DNA of 64,000 nucleotides, from NCBI GenBank assembly GCA_903813345.2, contig CAIIXF020000003.1, positions 34,335,000 to 34,398,999 on the forward strand, read 5' to 3'. Position numbers and translations under genes: made by a program. How positions within the stretch are numbered: the first letter of the stretch is position 1; every line of letters starts with the position of its first letter. The DNA comes from Owenia fusiformis (taxonomy: Eukaryota; Annelida; Polychaeta; Sabellida; Oweniidae). Positions 35,842 to 48,900 of the stretch are shown here, piece by piece. Under the pieces are notes generated by a model. That model saw nothing but the letters and a program-made list of their open reading frames with translations. It did no database searches and was not told the DNA's origin.

Positions 35842-36830
35842 CAGGGTGTCCAAAAACAGGACCGTAAGAAAGTTAAATAACTCGATCTTCGCATATTTTG
35901 TCTTGGAATTTCAGAATCATTTAGTTCATTCAATGTGAATTATGTAGTGAAAGTATGATAACAATCTGTCTATCAAGTCAAAAACTCCAGTTCCTAACAA
36001 TACATGCCCCAAATGTGCACCTCTCCCCTCTTTGCACAATTCAATCCGGCAAACAAAGTTGTTGATGATCCTCCTTCACACATGTCTTTCTGAATGGACA
36101 AGTTTGTTCCAAGAACAATTGCCACTGGGGCTTACATCTTCCTGATGAAGTACTAGTGTTACAGTATCCATTGCATTCTGAACGATGCACTGCCTGGGTG
36201 GCAATAAGCAAACATGGAATCATCAGTCCTTTTTGGTTCGAAGATGACTGGGGAGGTGCTATTACATGAATATGGGCCAGAAATTCAAGCTCTCACTAAG
36301 TTTTGGAGTTCACTTAGCACCAGTAGGGGCATCTAAGGAGATAGGCAGTGGTTTCAACAAGCCAATACCACCCTAACACTGCAAATGGTATGCTGAAATG
36401 GTTTAGGCAATGCTTTGGTCGTCAGCTCATCAGTCGCAGAACTCGAAACATATAGGCAGCTGATTCACCGGATCTAAATCTCTCCGGTTTTTATCTTTGG
36501 GGATATCTCAAAGCCAATGTGTATACCATCAGGCCCCTTACAATCTTAAGAGGGCAATAACTACCCTCATTCGTTCACATTGATGTGTATAGGTCAGGGT
36601 CATTAACAACTTTGTTCGCAGGATTCATTTGTGCATAGAGAGAAGTGCCTATTTTGAGCATGTTTTGTTAGGTACTGTCGTTTTTGACACAATTGACACA
36701 TTATCATGAAACATTCACAGAAAATTTTACAATGAATGAACAAATATATAATTCTAAAATTTCAAGGAAAAATATGCACAATTGACAGAATTATTCAAAT
36801 TTCTTACGGTCCTGTTTTTTGGACACTCTG
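35842..36830 (+). mobile_element. Decayed mariner-type DNA transposon with TA target
   Basis: Ends CAGGGTGTCCAAAAACAGGA and complement, flanked by TA on both sides (35840-35841, 36831-36832). On the plus strand a transposase remnant reads LPDEVLVLQYPLHSERCTAW then ISKHGIISPFWFED near 36140-36270, and DSPDLNLSGFYLWGYLKANV near 36450-36520. These match mariner transposase blocks (HPLHSERVTVWCAI, GPYFFED, SPDLTPLDFFLWGYLK). The catalytic Asp in the last block is replaced by Gly, and stops interrupt the frame. It is a fuller relative of the element at 32329, in opposite orientation. Confidence 0.85.
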
Positions 36831-38034
36831 TATTATGAAGTTACACTGGGTAAACTAACTTCATTTAAGAGAGTATAAACGAAATCGAAAGACAGGAAAA
36901 TACCAAGGATATAATTGCGTATAGTACAACGATATTTTGCGGACTGAGACAAATTTCAAAATTAATGACGTATTTTCTAAAAATATTGGTGATTATTATG
37001 ATTTTAATGACATTTTATGATTTTTATCTCTTGAAAATTAAGAATTACTCATTTAATGTAATCTTTATTTCGGACAATATGTTATGATATGGATTAAATA
37101 CAATGTGGCTCAATATAATATCAAAATACTGGAACACTGGTATATTGCTTGAAATACTACAAATAATGAATAACCTATACCATCATCTTAAGCATCAATC
37201 ATTTAACATAGCATCATTTTATCATTGACTTGCTTTCTTAGTAATGTGGAATAGTAGTAAGTATTAAATAAAACAAAGGGAAAACCTATTCTACAACCGG
37301 CAACCTGTAGAATTTGAGTTAACTACTTAATCTATTTCAGTGTTATACAATAAATGAGACCTTAATTATTACCATACGATCTTCAAATAAACTCTCCCAG
37401 GAAGCGAATTATAAAGTTCGATTATATAATACTGTTATTTTAATCATATACTCCATGATAATATTTGCGGGTGTATTTTTTCAAATTTGCTATTAATGTT
37501 TTCTAATAAACCTAAAATTAGTTAAAAATGCATTGACTTACTGGTGGATTGTGTTCCCCGTACATCTATTAGTTGAGCCTATTAAGTCAGTCATATATGA
37601 CATGACAGCATGTGTGTGAAGTTGAAGTCAGCAGTACGTAGTGGCTATGTCTCTCACCAAGATCCTTGTATTTTGAAACGGTTGATCAGGCTGACTCGAT
37701 GATACCTGAGTGATATATTGTGCTTCCGTCTTTCTGTTCAGTTGATCGTGATGTTTATCACTCTCCTGAAACACCAAGTATTGTAAATGATCATTGCACG
37801 TAGTATATACGTATGCTATTTATTTATTCAATTTTTCATAGGACAATCAATTTTGTCAAGGGAAAATTAAATCAAACTGGAAAATACTTGATGTGATTGG
37901 AACAAATAGAAAACAATTGACAATATTGATGGATTTGTATTGATTGAAATACAGGTCTAGTGGTCAATATTCTATTTGTCACTCCTAATGGGTCATTATG
38001 TCAATCAATGTCACTATGATCTGGATACAATATA
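36831..38034. other. Intergenic, nothing recognised
   Basis: AT-rich sequence with no coding or repeat signal. Confidence 0.35.
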
Positions 38035-38479
38035 CAGGGTGGTGCAAAAATGTGGAACCACAAAGTTATATACACAGATGTCTCAGACATAGTTAATATC
38101 ATAATTGTAAATATCATCTAAAGTTATATAAGAATCAGATATTGTGGATTTTGAGAAGGAGATCTTGCATTGCATATTTCCTATTTTTCTTAAAAGCACA
38201 CTTTTCAATCTATTCTTATTCTTCAAAACGCCGTCGACATCGTTTTTGTGTTGATGAATGTTACCTTATTGTTCATAACAATCAGAATTTCAATGGCAAA
38301 CTGAAACAATTAATCAAATTCTTGATAAGGTCAAAGCAAAGTATTTTAAATACCACATCTGTCATTTGTCAAAAATATATAATACAATTATTATGCACTT
38401 TAAATTCGTGATCAATGGTGCATAACACGACACATGTATAACTATGATTTTAAGGGGGTATTATATCTGCATCACTCTG
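38035..38479. mobile_element. 445-bp mariner-type MITE
   Basis: The left end CAGGGTGGTGCAAAAATGTG and the complement of the right end, CAGAGTGATGCAGATATAAT, are imperfect inverted repeats, and TA flanks both sides. The ends fit the mariner group. An 89-codon frame inside (38142-38411) is not recognisable as transposase. Confidence 0.65.
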
Positions 38480-41040
38480 TATATAGCTGATCCCATGCCA
38501 TTTTAATCAAACGTGATCATTTTGTTTAATATAATGCATTTGTTTATTTCGCTGGGTATGAGAGATTGCTAACTCATGCGAACCTCAAAATTGTCGAGTA
38601 TTAAATGTGGGGAATATTAGATTTTATTTCACTTTTTGATAAACCCCTCTGGCATTTGATCCAAAGTGTCCACATTGTTTAATGGGACTACATACACTTA
38701 GCAATCACTTTTAAAGTGGTCTTGATCAATGTAACGTAAAATTATGTTAACATTTAAAGTTATGTTTCTTAATCGAATATTTACTAAATGGCAAGCAGAT
38801 ATACAGTATGTTTATATTAAAAAGATTAATAAAGTGTAATTATACTTACTTGTATTGTTGATTGCTTCTTTGTTATATCTTTCTCATGTTTTCAAACATT
38901 TGCCTTCTAAACATTTAGATTCTTGGTAACCCGCCGATTAAAGAAACAAACCTGTTGGTGAAACTAGATAAATTAAGCCAATACTTGCACACAGGCGACA
39001 GTTTGTAGAACAAATTGATTTTTGCTGTTTACTTGGATTATTTAATTAACGTCATAACAAAATAACAATGATTTGTCATACCTTAGAAAACGACGAAGCA
39101 ATGCAAAGCATTTTATCTAATCCACCATCCAGAGAAGATATACAGGTAATTATTATGAGAAATTGATTGACATAACCATAATTATCTGTGCAATAATGTC
39201 CAGTTGATTTTGAATATCGGTAAAATAACTAATGAATCAACAGAAAAATCAATGTTATATAAATTGTTTGATGTCGTTCTTATCTCTGTGAGAGATCTGA
39301 GAACAAATGGTCGTTTTCATTGCTTTGTCATAACCTGGTCAAATGAAATTATATGGGATAATATTCCGATTTATGACACAACTCAACCATTTCAATATAC
39401 AGGGTGGAGCAAAGGATTTCAATTTTTGAAATGCCTTGATTTTTACCGAGGCTTATACAAGGTGAGCCTGGTTTGGCCAAATAAAGTGACCATACCTGAA
39501 AAACGAAACTAATAAATAATATGCATAGGGCTAAGTCAGAACACTTCTTAAATTAGATATCGATTCAAGAGGTGTCTTCGGCAATTTCCGAAGACCAAAC
39601 CATGTCTGATATGGGTAAATTATAATCAGTATGTTATAATGCCCTAAACTTGTAATGTTATACACCATCAGACTAATTTTTATGGCGCATCAATAATAAT
39701 CTTCACTTTCATGTAAAGCGGTTTAAATCCCCAAAAAATTAAATCGCATCTCCCAAAAAGTTAAATAATTGGCTTTTATACTCTGTTTAATATTTGAATC
39801 TAATCTTTATTATACAAAATAATGAATTCTGGATTATTAAAGAATGTCTGAATACAAAATGATTTCTATTTTACATGAAATCGCATTTTGAAAACAATAA
39901 TATTCTAGTTTGTTAACACTGCAATTATTTTCGCGTATAACTGACACTTATACATTTGAGTTTTGGAAATGAAGTACTAAACTTGGCTCGCCAATATTTC
40001 TTTTTGCCTCGTCCGATGACTATCGTGTCACCGCCCCTAATAATGGAAACATTGGCATGATATTTGAAAATATCACCTTTAACATTTTTCATTATTTATC
40101 CCTCCCTATTCATTTGTTGTAGAATAGTAGTCAAGGCCGTAACCTTAACAAGAATATAATTTATTTGAAACATTTAGATATTTACATTTTTCTGATACAG
40201 CTACGGCACCATACTAAAGTCGATTGGATTGTGATTTATGACCATTTGTAAGTTTCTTTAGATATTATATAGAGAGCGGACACAATATAGGACACAATAT
40301 GATAGGTAAATCTACCCAATAAATGCTGTATAAATGCTATTTAATCTATTTATGCTATAAATGCTATTTAAAGTGGTTAATTTACCGAATGGTCAAATTT
40401 TATCATTTTCTTAATTTTAATTTTCCTAATGACAAGAAACTTCCCATTGGATAACATTATCCCGGCATTTACTTTTCCGAACCTTTTCACCTATGCAAAC
40501 GTAAATAACACGTAAAAACGTAAAATGCAGGCGTAAAATGTACAGGAGTGGAAGTAAAAATTACGTTATTACACTATTATCACGCCTCTGGTATTGTCAT
40601 CTAATATACGTCAGAGAATGGTCATCAATCAACAACGAAAATAATGAGATCAACCTTGATGGAGTTATTTATCAAGTCTATCATCTACTATCATTTATAA
40701 AGTTTGAAATTTCCTATGGAACCTTTATTTGGATCTGTCATCAAAACTACATACACGTCGAAAAAATGATGAAGTAATTCATTTTTTTGATAAATTGGCA
40801 TAACCATTTATTTTTTTAACAACCGAACTTGTACTACTATATAACCGGACGTTGTCGGATAGATAACGAACGTTATTCGTCTTCAAACATTCGAATATGT
40901 GAATACCTTGTATATAAGTATTCAAAGTCTGGTGTTGTTAAATAAGCGCGGTTCATCTGTGATTTACGATTGAGTTTTATATAATATCATTTACTATTTT
41001 GGAACTACCCATGATACATTCTTACCAATACACTAACTGT
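38480..41040. other. Intergenic, one isolated mariner-type end
   Basis: TACAGGGTGGAGCAAAGG near 39398 is another mariner-type end without a visible partner. Frames at 39204-39512 and 40538-40777 match nothing I know. Confidence 0.35.
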
Positions 41041-41135
41041 GTTACGCGGAATATGGAATATATTCATGGTTGTGCTGTATTTGTGATACGGGCGAATATG
41101 CCATATTCACCTGCGGTATATGACATATTCCAATA
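41041..41135. repeat. Dispersed palindromic GTTACGCGGAATATGG repeat
   Basis: This is a relative of 6190-6397 in the opposite orientation. It starts GTTACGCGGAATATGG and continues through TGATACGGGCGAATATGCCA to CACCTGCGGTATATGACATA. Confidence 0.55.
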
Positions 41136-42797
41136 TAACTATGCGGTCTCCGAATGGCGTATCTAATTTCCAAAGGCCGTAGATTCCTTGTAGAAATTAT
41201 AACTAGGGCTTTTCTGATTCCCGCGGTCACCGTAGAAATTAAGAAACCGCTGCCAAAATGTAGAAAGGATCCATTGATGCCGTACGTCGGGCGTACGATC
41301 GTCTTGCAATTGCCCTGGGTTTTCATCGGTTCCGTCCCCCATGCTGACGCCTTGCTTTTACCTTGGTCTTTGTTAAAGTTAAATATATTTCCCCACACAA
41401 CCACGAGTACTTAAGATAAGACTGTCAACCTCTGAAATGTTGTTATTTTTGCACACTTTTTCAGGTCACCTGACCATGACGTACCGTGTGCCAAGTTATT
41501 CAGGCGCTAAATCGAAAAGTTGTTGTTGCAAACTACATGTATTACGAAGACTGGACCAAAGTAGAATTATACATTAGTTCCACATTCAAACGCATTCCAG
41601 CAGCTATATAAATATTCTTAATTGATTGAACTTCACAAAAAGAAATTCTTGAGGAAAGAGCAGTGCAATACTATTCAATACATATACAAGAAGTGAAACA
41701 TGAAACCGAATATTGATAACTGAAAATGTTAACCCAATAATTATATTTTGACCTTACAGCATTACATTGAGGTCAAAAAGTTTTAACCCCCAAACACTGG
41801 CAATGTTTGCTGTTACATAACTTACATGCTTTCAATAGCGTCTCAGCTCGATTGACTTTGCACTCAATTGCAAGTTACATTTCAATAATTGGCTCAACAT
41901 AAGAGCGAATAACTCGTTTTTGAAAGCCATGGTTTAATTTTATCTACAAAATCGTATTTCGCGGCAAATCGTTTCAACCACACCACACACGTCATGTCAC
42001 GTGACGAAAACAGACACGTGTTGACTTTATATCCCCGATATCATGATAAAATGAACTTTTGGAATTGTTGATTGTTCACAATCGTAAAGCATGTCCTTCA
42101 TACGGTAAGATGGCATAAATGTTTCTAATTCGAGTAACATTGGGAAAAAACGACACCCGCCTAATGGACGCTGACCACGCGTAATCATTTAAAAGCCATA
42201 CACCAGTCGTAGTTCTCTTGTCTCCTCAAAATGGACACGACGCACGGCTGCCGTGGCAAATGTGACTGCTAAAGTATCTTACCGCAGAAATTCAATTCAT
42301 AGTCAAATGATTTGACAATAAAACAACAATCAAACCGGTAGACGACAGCCGGCAGTTGAATTTGCGAGTGCTATTAAAGTCAAATGTGTTGACATTCAGT
42401 AAGAGCAAAATTGGTGTTTTGTTTATTTTTCAGAAGTACGGTTTGGTTAATAATCAATGATCAGTCTTTGGACTTCGATCAAGTAGGCAATATGTTTGTA
42501 TAATCATCAAAGGGCTGTAAATCACATAACCCCAATCATACGAACGTATACATACAGATTAAGTGACTGATTCACATATCTACATTAATCCTTGCAAACA
42601 TGCACACTGGTCATGGATTACAGCAAACAAATATCCTGCCACTATAAGGATGCCGCACCCCTAGAGCAGTACAACGTAATTCATGACGACTTGACAATCT
42701 AACCCATAGAATAGCCTGTCAGGCGTAAGGCACCATGCTGCAGAACTAAAAGTTGCAAAATATACAGGTTGTATTTTCAAAATGTCTGCGTTCCCAG
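41136..42797. other. 5' side of the LDLa gene, first exon not located
   Basis: A signal-peptide exon ending in phase 1 should precede 42798. None could be supported here. An ATG at 42782 lies in the polypyrimidine tract of the likely acceptor and would give no signal peptide. Confidence 0.35.
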
Positions 42798-42914
42798 TGA
42801 CATGCCCTCCCGATACGGTACGCTGTGACAATAGCTGGGGGCAGTGTATCTTCATTAGCAAGATCTGCAACGGAGTTGAAGACTGCGAAGGTGGATGGGA
42901 TGAGAGAAATTGTG
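42798..42914 (+). CDS. LDLa gene exon: first LDL-receptor class A module
   Basis: A 117-nt exon, phase 1-1, between TTCCCAG and GTACGT. It encodes [20 protein letters not shown] then [17 protein letters not shown], with all six cysteines in LDLa spacing and the acidic DC..DE calcium site; the usual SDE serine is Trp. Confidence 0.9.
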
Positions 42915-45900
42915 GTACGTATCCAGGTTGTGCCATGGGTAGGGGTATAGACTAAGGGATTACCTGAATATGTCAAGGGTGCCCCTAAACCAAGGAGTAA
43001 AATAGTAGGGGTATAAGGGAGTTAATCAAGAGTATATATCAATGGTGCCCCAAAACAAGATGTAAAATGGTAGGGTATAGGGCATTGGCTGTTATAAGGT
43101 ATACAAATTAATTTATCCAACCCGATTATCAATGTTCGGTTTTTCGTAATAGGTACAGTATCAGATATCAGATATACATTCAGCAAGAAGCCATGTATTT
43201 AATGCATTAACAATTGCATGTGTATCAACAATTCAAGGAACGCCGATTGTTAATCTCCCCTCCCTTGGAATTTTCTTATCGCCAGAACTACATGAAAGGA
43301 ATTTTTAGAAGGAAGCCAAATAGCTAGCCCATTTTGCCAGTGTGAAATTTGAATGCACGCCTTTGTCTACTTGGCGTACATGTTGCTACGCAAATGAATA
43401 TTAACAGTGAAATAGTCTGTTCATCAGTGTCATCAAAGATCTGATATCATCGTATGTTATATTTGGTTATCAATTTGAAGGAATGAATCAAATGCTATAT
43501 ATAGGCATTGTATATGTCAAATACCAAAGTTGTTATACTCCTCGAGTAGAGTGTCGTTGGTCCTTAAATGTGTTTAATGTTTAGCGTTGATTGTTGGCGA
43601 TATCAAGTGAAAAGTAAAATATTTGATTGGACATGCGTGTAAGGACATGTGTGACACTGTTTCTTTTACATATGCTGAAAATGACTCCAATTTATTATAT
43701 ATTATGCTGAACACACAAACTAATATCTGTTTTGCAGGGAACAGTTTTTTACTGCACCAAAAATGATATCATATTTTTTACAAAAACGTCCATATTGCTT
43801 AAAATCCAACTTTGGTAGCAACGCAATAGAATGAGACATGGTTTATTTTGAAGAATGTCCGATTGTAACAAAGGGAAAGTATATTCTTTTTGTATTGTTT
43901 TTTAAGAGCTGACACTTGGCAAGCTATTCAAAACCAATGTGGCACAAAAGACGATAGACTGTCACATGCAGTCACTTATGCTGAACTAATTACCCCCAGT
44001 TCACTCATTCAATAGTTGAATAGTAAACACAAAAGAAATCAACTTTTAAACTGTTACATGCAGGGCACTGAAGCTGAACTAATTGCACCCACTTACACAA
44101 CACACTTACGTCAAAGTCAATGCAAAAGAAATCAAGTTTTCCTAAAATTGGATCATGGGCCATTTAACTCTCATAAGAGTCTGTAGGGGGTTTAAGTTAG
44201 ATAAGCCATTCGTATTGTGTCTTAAGAGAATTAATAGACTCGCCTTAGCGGCCTCGGCTATTATTCCTCCTTAAACCCAATACTCATAGTTTATCCCTAA
44301 CATAACTTTTTAAATCATGCTTGAAATTAATAAAAAATATCGTTGGAAATATCGCAGTTGTAAGTCATGAAACAGTTCCTGAAATATTATTTCAAATACA
44401 TTTTCATTTATTCCAGCAACATACCGTCCACCATGCGGTGAGAACTACTTCCGGTGTGATGATGGGACATGCATCCAGAATTGGAGGAAATGTGATGGCA
44501 GAAAGGACTGTGAGAGTGGAATTGATGAAATGAATTGTAGTAAGTACTTTTAGGAAATATGATGGCAGAAAGGACTGTGAGAGTGGAATTGATGAAATGG
44601 ATTGTAGTAAGCACTTTACAGATGCCAGTTACCCGTATGAAATTGACATGTATGCCAATATGTAAACGGTTTAAATTAAATTACAATTCCAAACTGGTAT
44701 GTCATGGAATATGACCTACGTTTCATCATATTTTCCTTGTTCACTGTTCATCTGCTTTGTGCCATGGTACATCCTTCATTGAACGATTATTGAAACAAGT
44801 ACATATCACACTTGTTGTAGTGTTCCTACCATAGCGCCTATTGCAAGCTGTAAAAATGAATTTCTGCCTTGTTAATAAAACACTCTTTTATGAAACCCAT
44901 TTTCAATGTAACTTTTCTAGTTCTTCCAACTCACACAATTCCATCAGGCCCGAACATGTTGGCTATCCTCCTACCTACGCTCCTGTGCATCTGGCTTCTC
45001 CTCCTCATGCCAATCGTTGTATATGTCGTAAAGAAACGTAGAGAGAGAAGAAACAATACCTCACAGGAAATGCCAGGACGCCCAATGGACGACAGAACTG
45101 ACCAAAGACAACGGCGTCGGAGACGATCAGGTGACTGCCAACACAGATATGGACAGGATCTATCCGACTCTACTTTAGCCATTCCCGGCTTGTTTATGCC
45201 ATTACGTGAGTACCCTATAGCTAGGTTCACGACAGGTGAGGTAGTAGTTTTATGAAAAGATTCTGCAATTTCAGAAGCTGGTTTTCGAAGTTGTGTGTCC
45301 CATAATGAAAACTCGTATTGTTTGATTTAAAATCTCGTTCATATATGATTTTATTGAAGTGTCCCATTTTTCTACTATGTATTATGTTAAAACCCTTCAA
45401 ATGAATATAATTATCCTTTTTTTTAAATTTCATATCAGCTTTAGATGGACGGAATATAAGTCAAACACAGATGAACTTGACGCTAACCACGGCAAGGATT
45501 GGCTGGTCGGACGATCTTCCACCAGGCTACGAGACAGACCCAGATCCCCCTAAATACGCCGACTCTTATATGGACCGGCTAGCTGGAAATGACGGGACTC
45601 CATTAGACCCTGCAGTGGTACGTTATGGTATTATATCCAATGTCAATCACAAATACATTTTCAACTGTAAAATCGTTTTCATTCGTTCGATGGATTTTAA
45701 TAGAAATAAGGTCAAGGTAATGATCGACGCCCACAAACGTAATTAATTGAATCTGAGGGAGAGTTGGAAGTCTCGTTCTCTAGCGCAGACTTACTCCCGA
45801 AAGTTCCGTAACCCGAACCTCCCGTTTTGCCGTTTTGCAATTTGTTCATTTTTCCCCAGGAATATTAAATTGGATGAATATGACATTGATGATTCTTTTA

Positions 45901-48900
45901 GATCATCTAACATAAACACTTCTTATACCAAGCGGTCTTATATGTGAGTTAGTGTAACAAAACATTTTGAAGAGAGTGTACATTGATTTTTTAAAGAGAA
46001 GCGAACTGTAAAATCAATATACAACTGCTAAAGTACATTTTGGGAGGATCATATTATATCATATCATTGTGCAATTAAATTATTCAGATTTCAGATATTT
46101 CAGAAAGGGCAGCAGAAGGCCTTTATAGTCCCGTATAGTTTATAAAGCCCTACTGGTAGCAATATTTTGAATTTGGTGCCAAAAACTTATGCCTTGTTTA
46201 AATTAGCCAATCAGAGCACAAAAGCGTGGAGGCACACATGGATAATTTAGATTGACATTTATTTCATATCATGCGGATTAAATCGTCTATAACTGAGGGA
46301 CTTAAGGTTCTAAGTTAGGATAGGATATGATTATGTTAACAGTAAATGGCCTATGAGTGGATAAATCAAGTTAAATAGGGTAAGGAAGTTAGTTTTGAAC
46401 AAAAATAGACGGCTAAGTCAAGTGACCTAATTTTGCAAACTTTGAGAACCATACATCATTTCTTAGTTGCTATCGTTGATTCCAATCAGATATATGTTCA
46501 GAATTATGTCTCATATTGTTCTGTGAATATTACCAGCTTATGGTAGCATACTAATTTTGCAAGGTTTTAGTCGAGGATAGACATTCATAGCCATGTGTAC
46601 TTTTATTACTTTGAACATTTGCCAAAAGGTGGCGTGTTTGTGGAGCATCTACACGTAGTAGATGTGTGTATTATCTATTAAAGGTCAGATTGGTAGTAAG
46701 ATCGAAAACTGTTTTGTTAGGTATTGACAGTATTGTGTTTGATAAACCATCTGAAAGACCTTAGCTTCGTTGTGAAAACTCATTGTACATATTTCATACT
46801 TATAGTTGGTTACATATATATTTCAATTCAAATCATATTTTATGTTATTATTGAGATCAGTATGGCAGTAAGCTGTCAGTAAAGAGAAAATAAGAATCTA
46901 ATAACAACCATCATACTCCGTAGTCCAGGCAATACGCAACCACATACAGTGTATATGTTATTTCATTTAACATCTCGTAATTTTATGTAACGTAACGGCT
47001 AGGCAAGTGTGATCCCCGGTTGTTACACTTAAAAGCAAAAATCGAACTCCCGTGCAGTGATATATCCCGAGACACTGCATAGGAGTTCGAGCAAAAATAG
47101 GATACGTTTATTGATAATTTTCTAGATGCAAGGTATGAACTGATAAATGTTTGCAATGAGAGTTTAAGATAGGTTGGCTTTGCGAAAAGACCTCTTCACA
47201 CATGAACAAATCCATTAAATGCAGCTTTGCAAATTCGGTGAATTGTCAATTCAAGCGATTGGAAACGTAAACATGCGAACCAAAGCGCGACTTTGCGCAT
47301 GCTTCCGAAGTAGTCCGAAGCCTTCCGAAAGGATATTTCCGCATACGAACACCCCAATGCTGTACGAAGAGGCAATTAATTATTTTATACTGTTATTTAA
47401 AGACTGTTAAACGGGAAATCGCTGATTTGATAAATTAGTACATTTTGCATATATATTACACAATTCGATTCACAAACAAATCTACACATATTTCTACACA
47501 TATAGTACAAGTGTTTCAGTAAAATTATTACAGCATGTAAACATTTCTTATTGCAAACGTGAGTTGAACATATCTAAATATATTGATTTCACGCTAACAT
47601 AATAGTGATATTTCAAATCAGGATATTTCAGTTGCATTGATGGGTGCACGTATGTGACTTCTATGGTCACGTTTGTAATGCAAAGTGTCATCACGTACCA
47701 CGCGTTTTATTTGTAAAAATCCCATTTATAATAACAGACAATTGTAATTGATAGAATGATAGATGACTGGTGGTTATTGATGTCATTAAAAAGACTATTC
47801 GATGACAAATGGTCTTTCATTGATAGACAAGTAACAAATATAGAGAATGGAAAATGTAAGAAGCAATCGTCTCAAAATTATGTTTCTCAAGTTTGCAATT
47901 TAAATTGTATTGTTTATAGAAGATATTTGAGATTTCTTATCAAATTATATCACTTTCGTTTCAGGCAGTTAAAACAATACCTGGATCAAGAATTTGGGAC
48001 GACCCGCCTCCAGCGTATAAGTTATCTCCAACCATTTATGCACATTCCCAGATTTGTCCTTCAAAACGAGGGGAAACTTCCGGCTTGGCTATCGTGAGTG
48101 ACACAGACAATGAAGTAAATGAAAACCAACGTGACCATCGACGCAAAAGAAGTGCAAAGAGGCTGAAAACCCGAGCTAATGTCGTCCCTCAGTTTGTTTT
48201 GAATCTAGCTAGACTTCGACAAGTTGACCGTACTAATGTTGATACCGAATCCTCTTGCGATGAACATATCCCAAGTGTTGCGATGGACAATACACGTCCT
48301 ACCGACCAGGAAGAATCTGTTGACGCTAGTATTTCAAACAATATGAACGCTGTTGGAACACACGGGGACGTCAACGCAGATGATGCATGCACAATCAGTA
48401 GCCCAATATTAAACGCAGGAGCCACAGAACGTCAAAGAACACAATCAGAGAGCCATTGTTATGAGAACACTGCTTTTGAAAGTGACCTTTGTAAACCCAC
48501 AAAACCTCTGAAAAGTGTTCAAAAATCAAAAAGCACAAATTGTATAAACATATTGGAAAATCACACCCAACTGCGTGTCCTCCTACCCCGGAGTCTCGTC
48601 GGTGAAAAGTCTAATGCCGATACTATCAACACCATAAGTGATACAATGGCAAAATCCGCACATAATCTCTCATCAACGGGGGAACGCTCAGTCCAAAATG
48701 CCAAATCCGATTACAGTACAAGGTCTATAATTGATCAAAGAAGTGCAAGGCGTGATCGTCTAGACCGCGCAGCGTCCTTAGTAGATTTATATACGACGAG
48801 GGGTGATTTTATTTTATCTAGTCCCTCCCATTCCAATATGACCAGTACAAGTCTTCATAGTGTCCGCCAGCCAGAAGAATCTGGACCTATCAAACGATCA

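Noticed and set aside
44931-45230. Minus-strand frame of 99 codons
   Set aside because: Antisense to the transmembrane exon of the LDLa gene.
46980-47100. tRNA or tRNA-derived SINE
   Set aside because: The GTTCGA-like word belongs to a simple hairpin; no cloverleaf, A box or B box spacing was found.
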